A stretch of DNA of 64,000 nt from a virus, in the IMG/VR virus record IMGVR_UViG_3300025127_008281, positions 1 to 64,000 of that record; one strand, 5' to 3'. Shown one piece after another: positions 6,797 through 15,469 of the stretch; positions within the stretch are counted from its first letter, which is position 1, and every line of letters starts with the position of its first letter. A program made the translations under genes and the position numbers. The notes beneath the pieces were generated by a model. It did no database searches. It saw only the letters and a program-made list of their open reading frames with translations, and was not told the DNA's origin.

Positions 6797-8743
6797 TTAG
6801 TTTATTTGGTTTAGTATATCAATTATAACTTTTTGGTCTTCTTTAGTCAAATCTTTTAGTTCAACCTCACCGCTTTCTAATTTAGTTATTAGTTCGTTAA
6901 TCCTTTGTTCGATTCTTGAGTGGTAGTCTGTATCAGTTGTTATTCTGGTCTTGTATTTGGTAAATTTATCTTTGACATCTTCGATTTTAAAGTCAATGGT
7001 TTCCGATTTGGTTTTGTTCCAAATGGTATCATCATCCTGTTCTTCGTTTTGAACATAGTCTGTAACGTCTTCGAAGTTGCCATGTTGCTTATGGAAGTTG
7101 TCGAGTAATTCGGCTCTTTGCCAATTACTCAGTATCTGCTTTGGGGGCTCAACAACCTTACCTTTCTTATTCACGGGTCTCGCACCTATTCTACCAGTTT
7201 CGGCCTTTTTGATAGGCGTCTCTACACTTTTCGTTTCGGTCATCTTCAAAGCTTCTTCTACAGTTGTTTCCGCTGGATCTTTGACTCCAACATCTGTTAC
7301 GACAACCTCAGTTAAGTCTGGTTTTAATCTTTCGTCATCTTTATTTTCGTAATTTTTATTGAATTCAAAATAACCTTCAACCTCTTCAGGATCAAAACCA
7401 TCTTTGACTTCATTTTTGACCTTAGAGCTTTTCAGGTCTATGTGCGGCACTTTTTGTTCGGCATCATCTTGCTGTATAATTTCAACTGGCTTGTCTTCGG
7501 GCTTTTCGATCTTGCTATTGAAAGCATCTAATTTTTCTTTCCAATCCTTAAGTTGCTCCGTGGCTTTGTCCATTTTTTGTTGGGCATTTGTCTTGCCCAT
7601 CATTTCATTCCATTTTAAAGTTACATCTTCTTCGTCTGGTTTCTCCAGATCAACTATTTCTTGTGGTTTAGGTGCTTTGACCGGAAAACGTTTTACAAGA
7701 CTCTGATTGGCCGCAATCAATAACAACACCGCTAAAGGGTCGAAAACAAATATTATTATCAATATTATCCATCTCACTGCTTCTGATGTATCGACTTTTT
7801 CAGTGATCCCCCAGTCAACTGCCAAAGCGGCGATGTATTTTACAGGGCCAACCTCTGCCTCCAATTTAATCATTTTAGCCTGTAATGGTTCTCTGTCAAT
7901 GATCAAATCATCGATATTGTTCTGTGCTTTCAAAATGTTTGCTTCTGCTATTTCAATTTTTGCCTCCACACCAGATTTGTCATCGACATCACTGCTTCTT
8001 AGCTTTTCGATTCTTTTTTGAATAACGGCAGTGTCTATCGCATAATCTTCTTTTAGTTGGTTGATCCTGTCTTGTGCATCATTGATGCCTTTATTGATCT
8101 GATCACGTTCTGCTTTTTGGGAGGCCTTCAGTTCTGCGGCCGCTTTTTCTTCATTGAAGAAAGATTTATTCGAAGTCAAAACATCGCTGACATCCTTATC
8201 AAGCACAGTCAATCTATCACTTAAATTTTTGATTGTGTTGGTCTCGACTGCAAGTAGTGTTTTGAATTTGTCTTCTACTGCTTTGATATTGTCTTTCTCT
8301 ATGTCTATGGCACCTGAATTGTTGTTTACAACAACAGTTAAATTCTTTTCAGCTCTTTCTATGATGAGAGTTTGTCTTTTGATGTATGTTTCTTCGCTTT
8401 CGATCTTGTCATTTATGATTTCTATCCTTTGGGTAACTGTATCTTCTGCAAGGTTTTGTTCTAGGTGTGCCTTGGATAGGAATCCAAAAATACCCATGGA
8501 CGTGATCAAAGAAAGTATAACCACAGCTATGGTTAGATAGGTCTTTAGTAATACTGGTGTGAACTTCCAGTTACGATACACCCAAGAGGCTGTGATCAGT
8601 TTGCCGATCTCTAAGACTGATCCCATTATCACCACTGGCCAGAAGGCACCTGGAAATATCGTAGCAAGTCCAATAACGGAATAGAATATAGCCACTCCAG
8701 ATATGGATAATGCTGATAGAAGGGTTAGAATTGGCATCATCAT
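6797..8743 (-). CDS. Large membrane protein with coiled coil, 648 aa
   Basis: Start set at ATG 8743, 8 nt after a late-type promoter box. About three or four transmembrane segments lie in the first 90 residues, then a coiled-coil region of about 220 residues (RIEIINDKIESEETYIKRQT and similar), a further membrane helix (IILIIIFVFDPLAVLLLIA), and a long acidic, probably disordered C-terminus. The layout resembles DUF4407-type membrane proteins, but this is not certain. It could span the host inner membrane as a scaffold or act in lysis or superinfection control; function unknown. Confidence 0.65.
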   Translation of the reverse strand: MMMPILTLLSALSISGVAIFYSVIGLATIFPGAFWPVVIMGSVLEIGKLITASWVYRNWKFTPVLLKTYLTIAVVILSLITSMGIFGFLSKAHLEQNLAEDTVTQRIEIINDKIESEETYIKRQTLIIERAEKNLTVVVNNNSGAIDIEKDNIKAVEDKFKTLLAVETNTIKNLSDRLTVLDKDVSDVLTSNKSFFNEEKAAAELKASQKAERDQINKGINDAQDRINQLKEDYAIDTAVIQKRIEKLRSSDVDDKSGVEAKIEIAEANILKAQNNIDDLIIDREPLQAKMIKLEAEVGPVKYIAALAVDWGITEKVDTSEAVRWIILIIIFVFDPLAVLLLIAANQSLVKRFPVKAPKPQEIVDLEKPDEEDVTLKWNEMMGKTNAQQKMDKATEQLKDWKEKLDAFNSKIEKPEDKPVEIIQQDDAEQKVPHIDLKSSKVKNEVKDGFDPEEVEGYFEFNKNYENKDDERLKPDLTEVVVTDVGVKDPAETTVEEALKMTETKSVETPIKKAETGRIGARPVNKKGKVVEPPKQILSNWQRAELLDNFHKQHGNFEDVTDYVQNEEQDDDTIWNKTKSETIDFKIEDVKDKFTKYKTRITTDTDYHSRIEQRINELITKLESGEVELKDLTKEDQKVIIDILNQIN

Positions 8744-8751
8744 TGTAGATA

Positions 8752-8758
8752 TATTTAA
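8752..8758 (-). promoter_or_regulatory. Late promoter TTAAATA, 8 nt before ATG
   Basis: TTAAATA on the minus strand ends 8 nt before the ATG at 8743, leaving a leader of at most about 3 nt. Confidence 0.5.
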
Positions 8759-8803
8759 CAATAGCCTCTAGCCAAATAATGTGCTATTGGATTATTTGGT
8801 AAA

Positions 8804-9442
8804 TTACTCTGCGGAGTATGTTAATGCTGAATCAGTTGGAGTTTGATTAGCAGTGTTTGGTGTGAACGTTGTCACTTCTGTTACCGTGATCGCTTCAACA
8901 ATCTCACCTTCGTTTCCAGATAGCACCGGAGCAACCGTAACCTCTATGTCTGATATAAGTCCCGCACCCGAAGTTGGATTATGCACACTCATTTTCTCAG
9001 TGTGTGTAGTTGTAAGTGCTTCTGCTATCTTGTCTTGGATAAAAAGTGCTCTTGTTGTTGTAGAAGTTGATCCGTCAATAGTTGAACCTGTAGTAGGTAC
9101 AAAATCTGCGTGTTCATAGATCAAAGTAAAGTTTAGATCTGTGATAGGAGAATCACCTTCATCGCTGGCGTATGTTGTAACAATGTTCGCTATTTGACAA
9201 TTTGCTCTGATTTGCAAGTTGTTCATCATTAATTTGAACCTTAGTAAACCTCTTGATACTAACAGTGATTGTGCTAGTGTAGTTGGTTTTGTTGCGAAGT
9301 CATCTGCGTGACATGGTGAAAGTCTTCCACCTGCTGTTGTTTCAGCATCTGTAAATCCAGACATTGCTATGTCTACCGTGAACATTCTGCTCTTTGGCGT
9401 TGCTAATGATACTGCCATTGATTTTGGTTCTACTACTGCCAT
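8804..9442 (-). CDS. Probable virion structural protein, 212 aa
   Basis: Ser/Thr/Ala-rich, predicted beta-rich, lacking signal peptide or membrane segments. Start MAVVEPKSMAVSL is preceded by AAAGGAATT. Composition and the late promoter resemble the structural proteins at 40-42 kb. No homologue recognised. Confidence 0.55.
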   Translation of the reverse strand: MAVVEPKSMAVSLATPKSRMFTVDIAMSGFTDAETTAGGRLSPCHADDFATKPTTLAQSLLVSRGLLRFKLMMNNLQIRANCQIANIVTTYASDEGDSPITDLNFTLIYEHADFVPTTGSTIDGSTSTTTRALFIQDKIAEALTTTHTEKMSVHNPTSGAGLISDIEVTVAPVLSGNEGEIVEAITVTEVTTFTPNTANQTPTDSALTYSAE

Positions 9443-9467
9443 TTGTAATTCCTTTGTTTAATGTACT

Positions 9468-9474
9468 TATTTAG
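9468..9474 (-). promoter_or_regulatory. Late promoter CTAAATA
   Basis: CTAAATA lies 25 nt before the ATG at 9442. Unlike most late boxes here it leaves a normal leader of about 20 nt containing AAAGGA. Confidence 0.45.
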
Positions 9475-9479
9475 TAGAA

Positions 9480-9929
9480 TTATTTATAAAAGGACCAACT
9501 TGGTGAACCTATATATTTGCAGGCATTGTTGGTAGTGTGCTTTGATTTAGTCTTTACTTTAATGTAGGCTTGATATGTACGGCAATAACCGCCCGAAATT
9601 GGGTACGAATGAATAACTCGGACCTTGCCTCCTGCCAGTCTTTTGTCGCTATACCAACTCACAACTTCGCCGTTTTTAGCATTATTAAGCATGAAGAATA
9701 CTGCACTTTGATGTTGCATTTTTTCTTTTTTGTTTAGTCTATATCCCATATATTGTGTGTGACGCCACAAAAAAGCCGGCATACTATATTTGAGATCATC
9801 ACCCAACCAAATTGGGCTTGGCATATTACCAAGGCTATCATCCTGTTCTTTTGGGAAAGAGCCAGCGAATAACTGCGTAGAAAATAGAATTAAACTAATT
9901 GATATTGTGATAACCTTTAACAATTTCAT
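9480..9929 (-). CDS. Exported protein, Rickettsia 17-kDa-antigen-like C-terminus
   Basis: Start set at ATG 9929. An N-terminal signal peptide (KVITISISLILFSTQLFAG) implies export. The C-terminal segment with YCRTYQAYIKVK...TTNNACK and the closing GSPSWSF matches the end of the RT0821/Lpp0805 (17-kDa surface antigen) family of alphaproteobacterial envelope proteins, where CREY...V and A.G.AC..PDG.W recur. It probably acts in the host envelope. It overlaps the upstream exported-protein gene by 35 nt. Confidence 0.55.
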   Translation of the reverse strand: MKLLKVITISISLILFSTQLFAGSFPKEQDDSLGNMPSPIWLGDDLKYSMPAFLWRHTQYMGYRLNKKEKMQHQSAVFFMLNNAKNGEVVSWYSDKRLAGGKVRVIHSYPISGGYCRTYQAYIKVKTKSKHTTNNACKYIGSPSWSFYK

Positions 9930-10260
9930 ATCCACCATCCATTTTTTTACAAGCGATTGATCTCTGTTCGAGAAGCTCGTTGCCGATTGGCATCACCCAT
10001 GTGTAAATTTCACAACTATCTGCAATCCCAAATCCGTGTAAGAAGTCCTTGACTCCATCTTCACATACCAGTTTCTCTTCTGTACGGTTTTCAATAACCT
10101 CACCGCTTTCGTTAACAACTTTTATCTTGGTGACCTCCACATCACAATATTGATCGTGCCAAGGACCACCTGCTTGTGCAGAAGAGCCTATTGCGAAAAA
10201 TATCAAAAATATCATCACCATCACTAGGCCAATAAAATAATAAATTGTTTTATTACGCAT
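9895..10260 (-). CDS. Exported hypothetical protein, 121 aa
   Basis: Signal peptide or N-terminal anchor (YYFIGLVMVMIFLIFFAIGSSAQA) followed by a soluble domain with four Cys that could form two disulfides, fitting a periplasmic location. It starts 3 nt after the lipoprotein gene ends and overlaps the next gene. Family not recognised. Confidence 0.6.
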   Translation of the reverse strand: MRNKTIYYFIGLVMVMIFLIFFAIGSSAQAGGPWHDQYCDVEVTKIKVVNESGEVIENRTEEKLVCEDGVKDFLHGFGIADSCEIYTWVMPIGNELLEQRSIACKKMDGGYEIVKGYHNIN

Positions 10261-10263
10261 GGC

Positions 10264-10737
10264 CTAGAGATTTTCTATATCTTTTTTCTTTATCTCTATG
10301 AGAATGTATGCTCTGTAACTTTTGTGTTTTGTAGTGTAAATTTCAGATTTTACAACCTCATAACCTTTTGCTACAGAATCAGCAATAACATTATTAATAG
10401 TGTCTTGCGAATTACCAGCAATCGTCATTTTCTCATTAGTGCCTTGTTCAACCTTGTTGATGATAGTAGTATTATTCATTTCACCAACAACTCTGTCAAC
10501 AAGTTTTGCCTTGGCAAGAAGCACAGCCTTTTTGACTGCCAACTCCATGTCAGGCGATACTGCTGTCGCCGCCTCTGAGTATTTGAACATAGTTTCTCTG
10601 TCGTACTTTACATACCACTTGGGTGTTTTGTTAACAACCGAGCCCTTGCTCAAATCAGATTTTACCTTGTATGTCGTACATTGTGCCAACATAAGTCCAG
10701 CAACGATAACAAGTATAAGTTTATTCAAGTGTTTCAT
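10264..10737 (-). CDS. Lipoprotein, LPP20-like
   Basis: 157 aa with an N-terminal lipobox (LMLAQC, Cys 20), so probably lipidated. The mature part, with PKWY, AVSPDMELAVKKAVLLAKAKL and a late beta-strand RAYILIEI, resembles the LPP20 family of small outer-membrane lipoproteins. First of three consecutive envelope-directed genes. Substrate or role unknown. Confidence 0.6.
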   Translation of the reverse strand: MKHLNKLILVIVAGLMLAQCTTYKVKSDLSKGSVVNKTPKWYVKYDRETMFKYSEAATAVSPDMELAVKKAVLLAKAKLVDRVVGEMNNTTIINKVEQGTNEKMTIAGNSQDTINNVIADSVAKGYEVVKSEIYTTKHKSYRAYILIEIKKKDIENL

Positions 10738-10745
10738 TTTTTTCC

Positions 10746-10910
10746 TTATCCTTGTAGTTTGTCAACCAATTCTGACAGCGATGCGATTAAATGCGAGACA
10801 ACATTAAACACACTATCAACATTGAAGTCTTCGCTGAATTGTGCATAGCCATCTCCTATCATCGGGTATACTGCAAGAAAGATTGCAAACAATATTATTA
10901 ATCTAATCAT
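10746..10910 (-). CDS. 54-aa exported or membrane microprotein
   Basis: Begins with a hydrophobic stretch (MIRLIILFAIFLAVYPMIG) ending near a GYAQF signal-peptidase-like site, followed by an amphipathic helix (SVFNVVSHLIASLSELVDKL). The ATG is exactly 7 nt past a perfect -10 box, so the mRNA is predicted leaderless. It ends 9 nt before the lipoprotein gene and probably leads that operon. Amphipathic nature would fit a small membrane-active peptide; inference only. Confidence 0.6.
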   Translation of the reverse strand: MIRLIILFAIFLAVYPMIGDGYAQFSEDFNVDSVFNVVSHLIASLSELVDKLQG

Positions 10911-10916
10911 ACAAAA

Positions 10917-10944
10917 ATTATAGCATATTTTCCAAATACGTCAA
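10917..10944 (-). promoter_or_regulatory. Sigma70 promoter, predicted leaderless
   Basis: TTGACG (10939-10944), 16-bp spacer with extended -10 ATGC, perfect TATAAT (10917-10922). The ATG at 10910 is 7 nt past the box. Confidence 0.75.
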
Positions 10945-10984
10945 CCGCAGTTGGTCTTAAAAAAAGTGTTGATTTTATTAGGTT

Positions 10985-11281
10985 TTATAGTATGGTTTTG
11001 ATAAATCCTATGCCGTCAATGCCCAAATATACCAAATACATTACGGTGAAGCCAAAACTCTTACGGCTCCATGCACCATACATAAGAAAGATTGTTGCGA
11101 TTAAGAAAAATATATAAGCAATGAACATAGGAGGATTTGGTGAGTACCACATCAATATCAAAGATGCAATTAGGTTGGAGATCATTCCAATAACTTCACA
11201 ACAAAATCTTACAGGATTAGACTTATAATCCTCTTTGATCCATTCTAGAGTTGATTTTCTACCAATACGTGCCATAGGCAC
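10985..11281 (-). CDS. Small integral membrane protein, 98 aa
   Basis: Three hydrophobic helices (about residues 28-45, 50-68 and 75-92) after a basic N-terminus. Start 11281, or 11275 two codons later. It follows the 128-aa gene by 4 nt. Family not recognised. Confidence 0.6.
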   Translation of the reverse strand: MPMARIGRKSTLEWIKEDYKSNPVRFCCEVIGMISNLIASLILMWYSPNPPMFIAYIFFLIATIFLMYGAWSRKSFGFTVMYLVYLGIDGIGFIKTIL

Positions 11282-11285
11282 ATAC

Positions 11286-11672
11286 TTATTTGTTGCCTTT
11301 CATCAAGGTTATTTCTGTGGCGGCTTTCCTACCCTTTTCGTCGTCATCGTCTGCGAATATCGGCACAAGGTTACTCTTGTGCATCAATCCAATACCCACC
11401 AGTTTTCTTTCACCTGAATAGTGTTGCTCCTTTTTCTTCTTGCCTGTCCCAACAGGAATTTTGTCAGATGTTTTTGGATAGTCGGGATCCTTGGGGGCTA
11501 GATCAGGAAACTCGTAGCCTTTGAATTTTTTTGCCTTCTGCTTTAGGGTATAATTGTCGAGGCCTTGATCCTGTAGCCATTCTTCATGGTTTGCCTGTGC
11601 CTCACGATTTCTTTTTGAATTCTCTATTTTATGTTTTATTCTTTTTGGTAGTTTCAATTGAATAAATCCCAT
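11286..11672 (-). CDS. Hypothetical basic protein, 128 aa
   Basis: Very Lys-rich N-terminal half, likely disordered, and a short C-terminal acidic turn (FADDDDEKG). No membrane segment. It is under a sigma70 promoter whose -10 box ends 6 nt before the ATG, so it is probably leaderless. Family not recognised. Confidence 0.6.
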   Translation of the reverse strand: MGFIQLKLPKRIKHKIENSKRNREAQANHEEWLQDQGLDNYTLKQKAKKFKGYEFPDLAPKDPDYPKTSDKIPVGTGKKKKEQHYSGERKLVGIGLMHKSNLVPIFADDDDEKGRKAATEITLMKGNK

Positions 11673-11678
11673 TCTTAA

Positions 11679-11707
11679 AGTATATATTTAAGGCAGTTTA
11701 TTGTCAA
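11679..11707 (-). promoter_or_regulatory. Sigma70 promoter, predicted leaderless
   Basis: TTGACA (11702-11707), 17-bp spacer, TATACT (11679-11684), then 6 nt to the ATG at 11672. Confidence 0.7.
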
Positions 11708-12350
11708 CTATCGCTTGAAGTATTATTTCTGCGTATTCAGGATTGGTGCTCCAGGCACTCATTCTTATCATTAGGGCCCTATAGTCCCATTTACCAGTGT
11801 CTATTTGTTTTTCTCTTTCTTTTCGAAATTCTTCATATGCAGGATGTCGGTTTAAAATATCAATCATATCCTTAACTGACTTGCATTTAGTCAGATATTT
11901 CTTTACACCCCATGGTGCATCCATGTTACCTTTTGCTTTCATGTGCTCAACATTTTTTAGGTCCCATGTCCTTACTCCAAAAAGTGCATTACCTTCTTTT
12001 GCAAATCTGCTGGTACCCCAGCCTGACTCAACACCTGCCATTGCAATAATAATGCTTGTGGGCACCCTGCTCAATCTATCTGTTGTATAATTTAAGTATT
12101 GTACACATTTCTTAGTAGACTCCAAAAATGTTTGTTTATCTACATATTCGAATTCAGGCTCCTGTAGACCCAAAAGGTGAACTTCACTTAGTTCTTTTTT
12201 ATGAAATTGATCTTCAAGTTTTTCAATGGTCCATGTGTTAGGGTAAAATGTACCACCAACGAACGCACCACCTATTGTGATTCCAACCGCAATTATTGTG
12301 GCAAGTACCCATTTTATAATGCTTGGTTTTTTTGTATCTTGTTTCACCAT
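11688..12350 (-). CDS. Membrane-anchored glucosaminidase (Bax-like)
   Basis: 220 aa. One N-terminal transmembrane or signal-anchor helix (IIKWVLATIIAVGITIGGAFVGG), then a glucosaminidase-type domain with the catalytic Glu in AGVESGWGTSRFAKEGNALFG (E108), followed by GVKKYLTKCKSV and the ending YAEIILQAI of the Bax/FlgJ-like family. These enzymes cleave peptidoglycan glycan strands. The N-terminal anchor suggests an endolysin-type or infection-stage cell-wall hydrolase facing the periplasm. Confidence 0.8.
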   Translation of the reverse strand: MVKQDTKKPSIIKWVLATIIAVGITIGGAFVGGTFYPNTWTIEKLEDQFHKKELSEVHLLGLQEPEFEYVDKQTFLESTKKCVQYLNYTTDRLSRVPTSIIIAMAGVESGWGTSRFAKEGNALFGVRTWDLKNVEHMKAKGNMDAPWGVKKYLTKCKSVKDMIDILNRHPAYEEFRKEREKQIDTGKWDYRALMIRMSAWSTNPEYAEIILQAIVDNKLP

Positions 12351-12414
12351 ATTATTGTGTGGTGTGTGCCGCGGAACTATTGCCTAAACTTGCGAACACA
12401 CACGCACCTCTAAT

Positions 12415-12768
12415 TTAAACAGCAACTTTTTCTGCTGTTGGTTCTGTTGTAGCAGTCTCCGAATATTTGTTTTTGTATTCAGCTTCTGCCGAATTCATAA
12501 AATTATTCCAATCTGCTTTCGATAAACCTGTAAATCTAGTGATCAAACCATCACTCATTATCTTGAAAGATCCACAAAGTTTATGTGTACCGTCTTCTGC
12601 AATCTTATGAACAACACCTGTTGCTTTACCATCGGCGTTCTCTCTTCCCATGATATACATATAGTTTCCAGATCTACCAGTCCACTTGTTGTTTGTTTGT
12701 GTATCAGACTGACATCTTGCCCTAACCTGATCAACAACCAATTGTGCTTTTACTGAACATTTATACAT
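12415..12768 (-). CDS. Hypothetical protein, 117 aa
   Basis: Soluble protein with several Cys and an Ala/Thr/Glu-rich tail. Strong Shine-Dalgarno AGGAGG 7 nt before the ATG and a near-consensus promoter suggest high expression. Family not recognised. Confidence 0.6.
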   Translation of the reverse strand: MYKCSVKAQLVVDQVRARCQSDTQTNNKWTGRSGNYMYIMGRENADGKATGVVHKIAEDGTHKLCGSFKIMSDGLITRFTGLSKADWNNFMNSAEAEYKNKYSETATTEPTAEKVAV

Positions 12769-12792
12769 AATTGTTCCTCCTAAATTACCGTT

Positions 12793-12821
12793 AGTATAAC
12801 AGGTAATGGTATTTCCGTCAA
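12793..12821 (-). promoter_or_regulatory. Sigma70 promoter
   Basis: TTGACG (12816-12821), 17-bp spacer, TATACT (12793-12798). Leader of about 20 nt with AGGAGG, a conventional arrangement in contrast to the leaderless ones. Confidence 0.7.
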
Positions 12822-12836
12822 CTGGGCAAAAAGCCG

Positions 12837-13901
12837 CTATTTTATTGACTTTTTAAAGCCATGTGGAAATAAATCGTCAACTGTTTTAACATCATTTTTG
12901 GTTAGACAGTAGAAATTACTTAACACGCCAACCGAACTCATTTCAGGACGTCCATGGTTCCACCACTTGTTTTCGGTGAAGTCTTTCAATTGTTCTAAAT
13001 GTTCGTGCCATAATTGTAGGAGATCTGGAGCATGTTCACTGCTCCATTGTAAAGCCACTTTTTCTTTTTCATTATGATAGTACAATTTGATTCCTTTGTA
13101 TACTATGTGATTAGTGCCTTCTTCGAGAAAAAGGTTTTTTGGTGGAGATAATTGCCCTGGTGTAGATCTCTTTAGGGAAGTGTCCTCACTTGTTTTATAA
13201 TTTTTCAAAACCCTGTGTGCCTCTTTACTTTGTATTTTTTTATCACAGCTATAAAATTGATAATTGTTAATGTGTGGTTCCAGATCAAGATCTATAAGAT
13301 ACATGTAGTAATGATCTCCATGCTTGATAATATTTTTTTCAGGTTTCTCTGCGCCTGTGATGTGTAGCACGTCCTGTCTAAATTCTTGTCCAAAAATATC
13401 CAAAGGCCAAAACAATCTGAAATAGTTGTGAATGCCAACAGCACCTGATTTTATTTTTTCCTTAGTTACTCCTTGCTTGTAATACTGACGATAATCGTCA
13501 ATAGATAGTGTTTTTATAGATATTTTGGTATTGCGAAGTTTATCACCATGTTTCTTTAAAAAAGGCTCTGCATACTTTTCTATCTCGTAGTCTGCTCCAG
13601 GTATTCCACTTTTCAAGCACACAATCTCATCAACATGAATATTGTTTGATAAGATGTTTGCTAGTATAAAATGACTGTCGGAACCACCCGAGTAATATAA
13701 CTTTAGTTCTTTATACATATTTCTTAGTTCTCTAAGATGATCTGTCATAAGCTCTTGTAATGTTGCCTGCGGCTCAACAGAAAAATCACCGTCATCATAG
13801 GGAGTTACGAATCTTATAGGATTGCCTGTGTGTAGATTTTCTTTTATGGCCTCAAGTTTGTTATAGAACTTTTTTTGTCCAACAGTGTAATAAAATTTCA
13901 T
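12837..13901 (-). CDS. PP-loop ATP pyrophosphatase, asparagine synthetase-like
   Basis: 354 aa. The PP-loop motif SGGSDS (in YYSGGSDSHFILANI, about residues 69-74) marks an enzyme that adenylates a substrate carboxylate or carbonyl, as in asparagine synthetase C-domains and QueC-like enzymes. No N-terminal Cys glutaminase domain is present, so ammonia or an amine must come from elsewhere. It is the last gene of the run beginning with TctA at 19288, 3 nt after the NmrA-like gene, which suggests it acts on a small molecule made in that pathway. Confidence 0.7.
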   Translation of the reverse strand: MKFYYTVGQKKFYNKLEAIKENLHTGNPIRFVTPYDDGDFSVEPQATLQELMTDHLRELRNMYKELKLYYSGGSDSHFILANILSNNIHVDEIVCLKSGIPGADYEIEKYAEPFLKKHGDKLRNTKISIKTLSIDDYRQYYKQGVTKEKIKSGAVGIHNYFRLFWPLDIFGQEFRQDVLHITGAEKPEKNIIKHGDHYYMYLIDLDLEPHINNYQFYSCDKKIQSKEAHRVLKNYKTSEDTSLKRSTPGQLSPPKNLFLEEGTNHIVYKGIKLYYHNEKEKVALQWSSEHAPDLLQLWHEHLEQLKDFTENKWWNHGRPEMSSVGVLSNFYCLTKNDVKTVDDLFPHGFKKSIK

Positions 13902-13904
13902 ATA

Positions 13905-14687
13905 TCACAGATCTCTGTCATTGATAAAACGTCGCTCGAAAATATTTCTGTCCTGATCAATAAACTGCTCAAATGTTCTGCTTTGTGTTTTAAAATGATT
14001 CTTAAGGTCGGAAGATAAAGGTGGATACCAGCCTTCTGTTTTGTAGCGATTTCCAATATGATCCATCATGATTGTGTCTGGATCGCCATCCACCAATTTA
14101 TGAATTCGATTATTGGTTGTGTGTTCGATGTAATTTACAGGGTATCCTTTTGCAATTAAGATATCCTTGATCTCTGTAATTGTGTATTGCATGTCTCCTG
14201 TGCATTTGTAATTTTTATTGTAATGTTCTTTGCGGCCGATACATTGTTCGATAGCAGACGACAAACAAACTGGATCAAGGTAAGGCGCAGGCGCATTTTT
14301 TCTATAATCTAATAATTTTTTATCATCACTTATATACTGCTCAGTGAATATATTATTCATTAATGGAGCAATATCAAAACTGGTGTAAGGTATGCCGCTT
14401 TCTAGCATGAAACTATCTATTTGATTGTGTACCAACCTCCATGGCCCTAGGCTACCTATTTTGATAATGTGTTTTATGTTAGAGTCCATTGCTTTGAGGA
14501 CAAATTGCTTAACAGCCGAGAGCGTGTGTTTATTTTTCGGCAACAACAAAAAAATGTAATCACTATCCAATAAAGGCGTCCAAGTGTCTTCGTCCATAAG
14601 GTCGTATGAAATAAAATTATAATCGCCCTTGAAGTACTCACCGATTTGACTTTTTCGTCCTGTAAATGATATTTTTGCCGGCATCAA
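13905..14687 (-). CDS. NmrA-like NAD(P)-binding protein
   Basis: 260 aa. Rossmann-like start ISFTGRKSQIGEYF, then YIFLLLPKN and IKHIIKIGSLG, and YTSFDIAPLMNNIF, as in NmrA/atypical short-chain dehydrogenases. The glycine pattern is degenerate, so it may be a sensor or a reductase. It starts 1 nt from the preceding oxygenase stop and 3 nt before the PP-loop gene, indicating one operon. Confidence 0.65.
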   Translation of the reverse strand: MMPAKISFTGRKSQIGEYFKGDYNFISYDLMDEDTWTPLLDSDYIFLLLPKNKHTLSAVKQFVLKAMDSNIKHIIKIGSLGPWRLVHNQIDSFMLESGIPYTSFDIAPLMNNIFTEQYISDDKKLLDYRKNAPAPYLDPVCLSSAIEQCIGRKEHYNKNYKCTGDMQYTITEIKDILIAKGYPVNYIEHTTNNRIHKLVDGDPDTIMMDHIGNRYKTEGWYPPLSSDLKNHFKTQSRTFEQFIDQDRNIFERRFINDRDL

Positions 14688-14688
14688 T

Positions 14689-15429
14689 CTATACTGTTAT
14701 TTTTTTAATTGATCCATTTTGCTTCGACTCGAGTATGTAAGAGTCATCGTCCACCATTCCTGTAATTTTCAACAACGGCCTATTGTTTATGCCACAGTTC
14801 GCTGTGCTATGCGGAGTGTTTCTCCAGTCAAAGAAAAGCACATCTCCTTTCTTCCACTTGGTCCAAAAACCAGGCTCGAAATTTACAATCTGCCCAGGAT
14901 GCCAATCGTCTAAGGCAACGAAGCATCTCCAAATATCTTTCTGATCTTTTGGTTGTCTTCTTTGCTTATCATAATCTCTGTCTAAGAAATCCGACTCACT
15001 TCCTTGTTCATAGGTATAACAAGACACAAAATCTATGTGCCTATGCATGAGTGTGCCTGGTAGTTGATTGTTTATATGGCAACTAGGACTTGAGTTGAAT
15101 CCCAATGCAGATGCTATCTTTAGAAGTTCGGGTGAAGGTCTATGCCTGTCGTAGCCGTTGGTAAAGTTATACTTGTTATGATGCTCAATTTCACTGGCCG
15201 TACGTGTTGTGTTAGATATTTCCGTGTGGCTTATTTCAGGTTTGTTGGATATGATTTTATCTACGTCAATATCAAAGTCGACATGAGCACCCACCCAGAA
15301 ACCACTTTTGGTTGGGTCCACCAAGGTATTCATAAACTCTGTAACATTGACCTTTGGATCTTCCAAAAAGGCCAGAAAATCTCTTACCTTGGATATTTCA
15401 TTCCATTTCTTTTTTGCGTAATCTAGCAT
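14689..15429 (-). CDS. 2OG-Fe(II) oxygenase-like protein A
   Basis: 246 aa, paralogous to the protein at 16273-16995. Shared features: a metal-binding HxD in MHRHIDFVS, RCFVALDDWHPGQIV, then KWKKGDVLFFDWRNTPHSTANCG with the distal His, and LLKITGMV. These fit the cupin/DSBH fold of 2OG dioxygenases of the aspartyl/arginyl-hydroxylase-like type. Substrate unknown. A private promoter inside a perfect palindrome lies immediately upstream. Confidence 0.65.
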   Translation of the reverse strand: MLDYAKKKWNEISKVRDFLAFLEDPKVNVTEFMNTLVDPTKSGFWVGAHVDFDIDVDKIISNKPEISHTEISNTTRTASEIEHHNKYNFTNGYDRHRPSPELLKIASALGFNSSPSCHINNQLPGTLMHRHIDFVSCYTYEQGSESDFLDRDYDKQRRQPKDQKDIWRCFVALDDWHPGQIVNFEPGFWTKWKKGDVLFFDWRNTPHSTANCGINNRPLLKITGMVDDDSYILESKQNGSIKKITV

Positions 15430-15439
15430 TTAAATTAAC

Positions 15440-15469
15440 CTATAGCGATATTATAAAGTATCGCTATAG
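15440..15469. promoter_or_regulatory. Perfect 11-bp palindrome around a promoter (operator candidate)
   Basis: CTATAGCGATA (15440-15450) and TATCGCTATAG (15459-15469) are exact inverted repeats with an 8-nt centre. The minus-strand -10 box TATAAT lies mostly in the centre, so a dimeric regulator bound here would block the promoter. It lacks the T-run of a terminator. Confidence 0.6.

Noticed and set aside
6797-8743. Tape-measure protein
   Set aside because: Coiled coil is present, but several membrane helices at the N-terminus and the acidic disordered tail do not fit the usual plan.
8804-9442. Tail tube or sheath protein assignment
   Set aside because: Composition fits a virion protein but no specific signature was seen.
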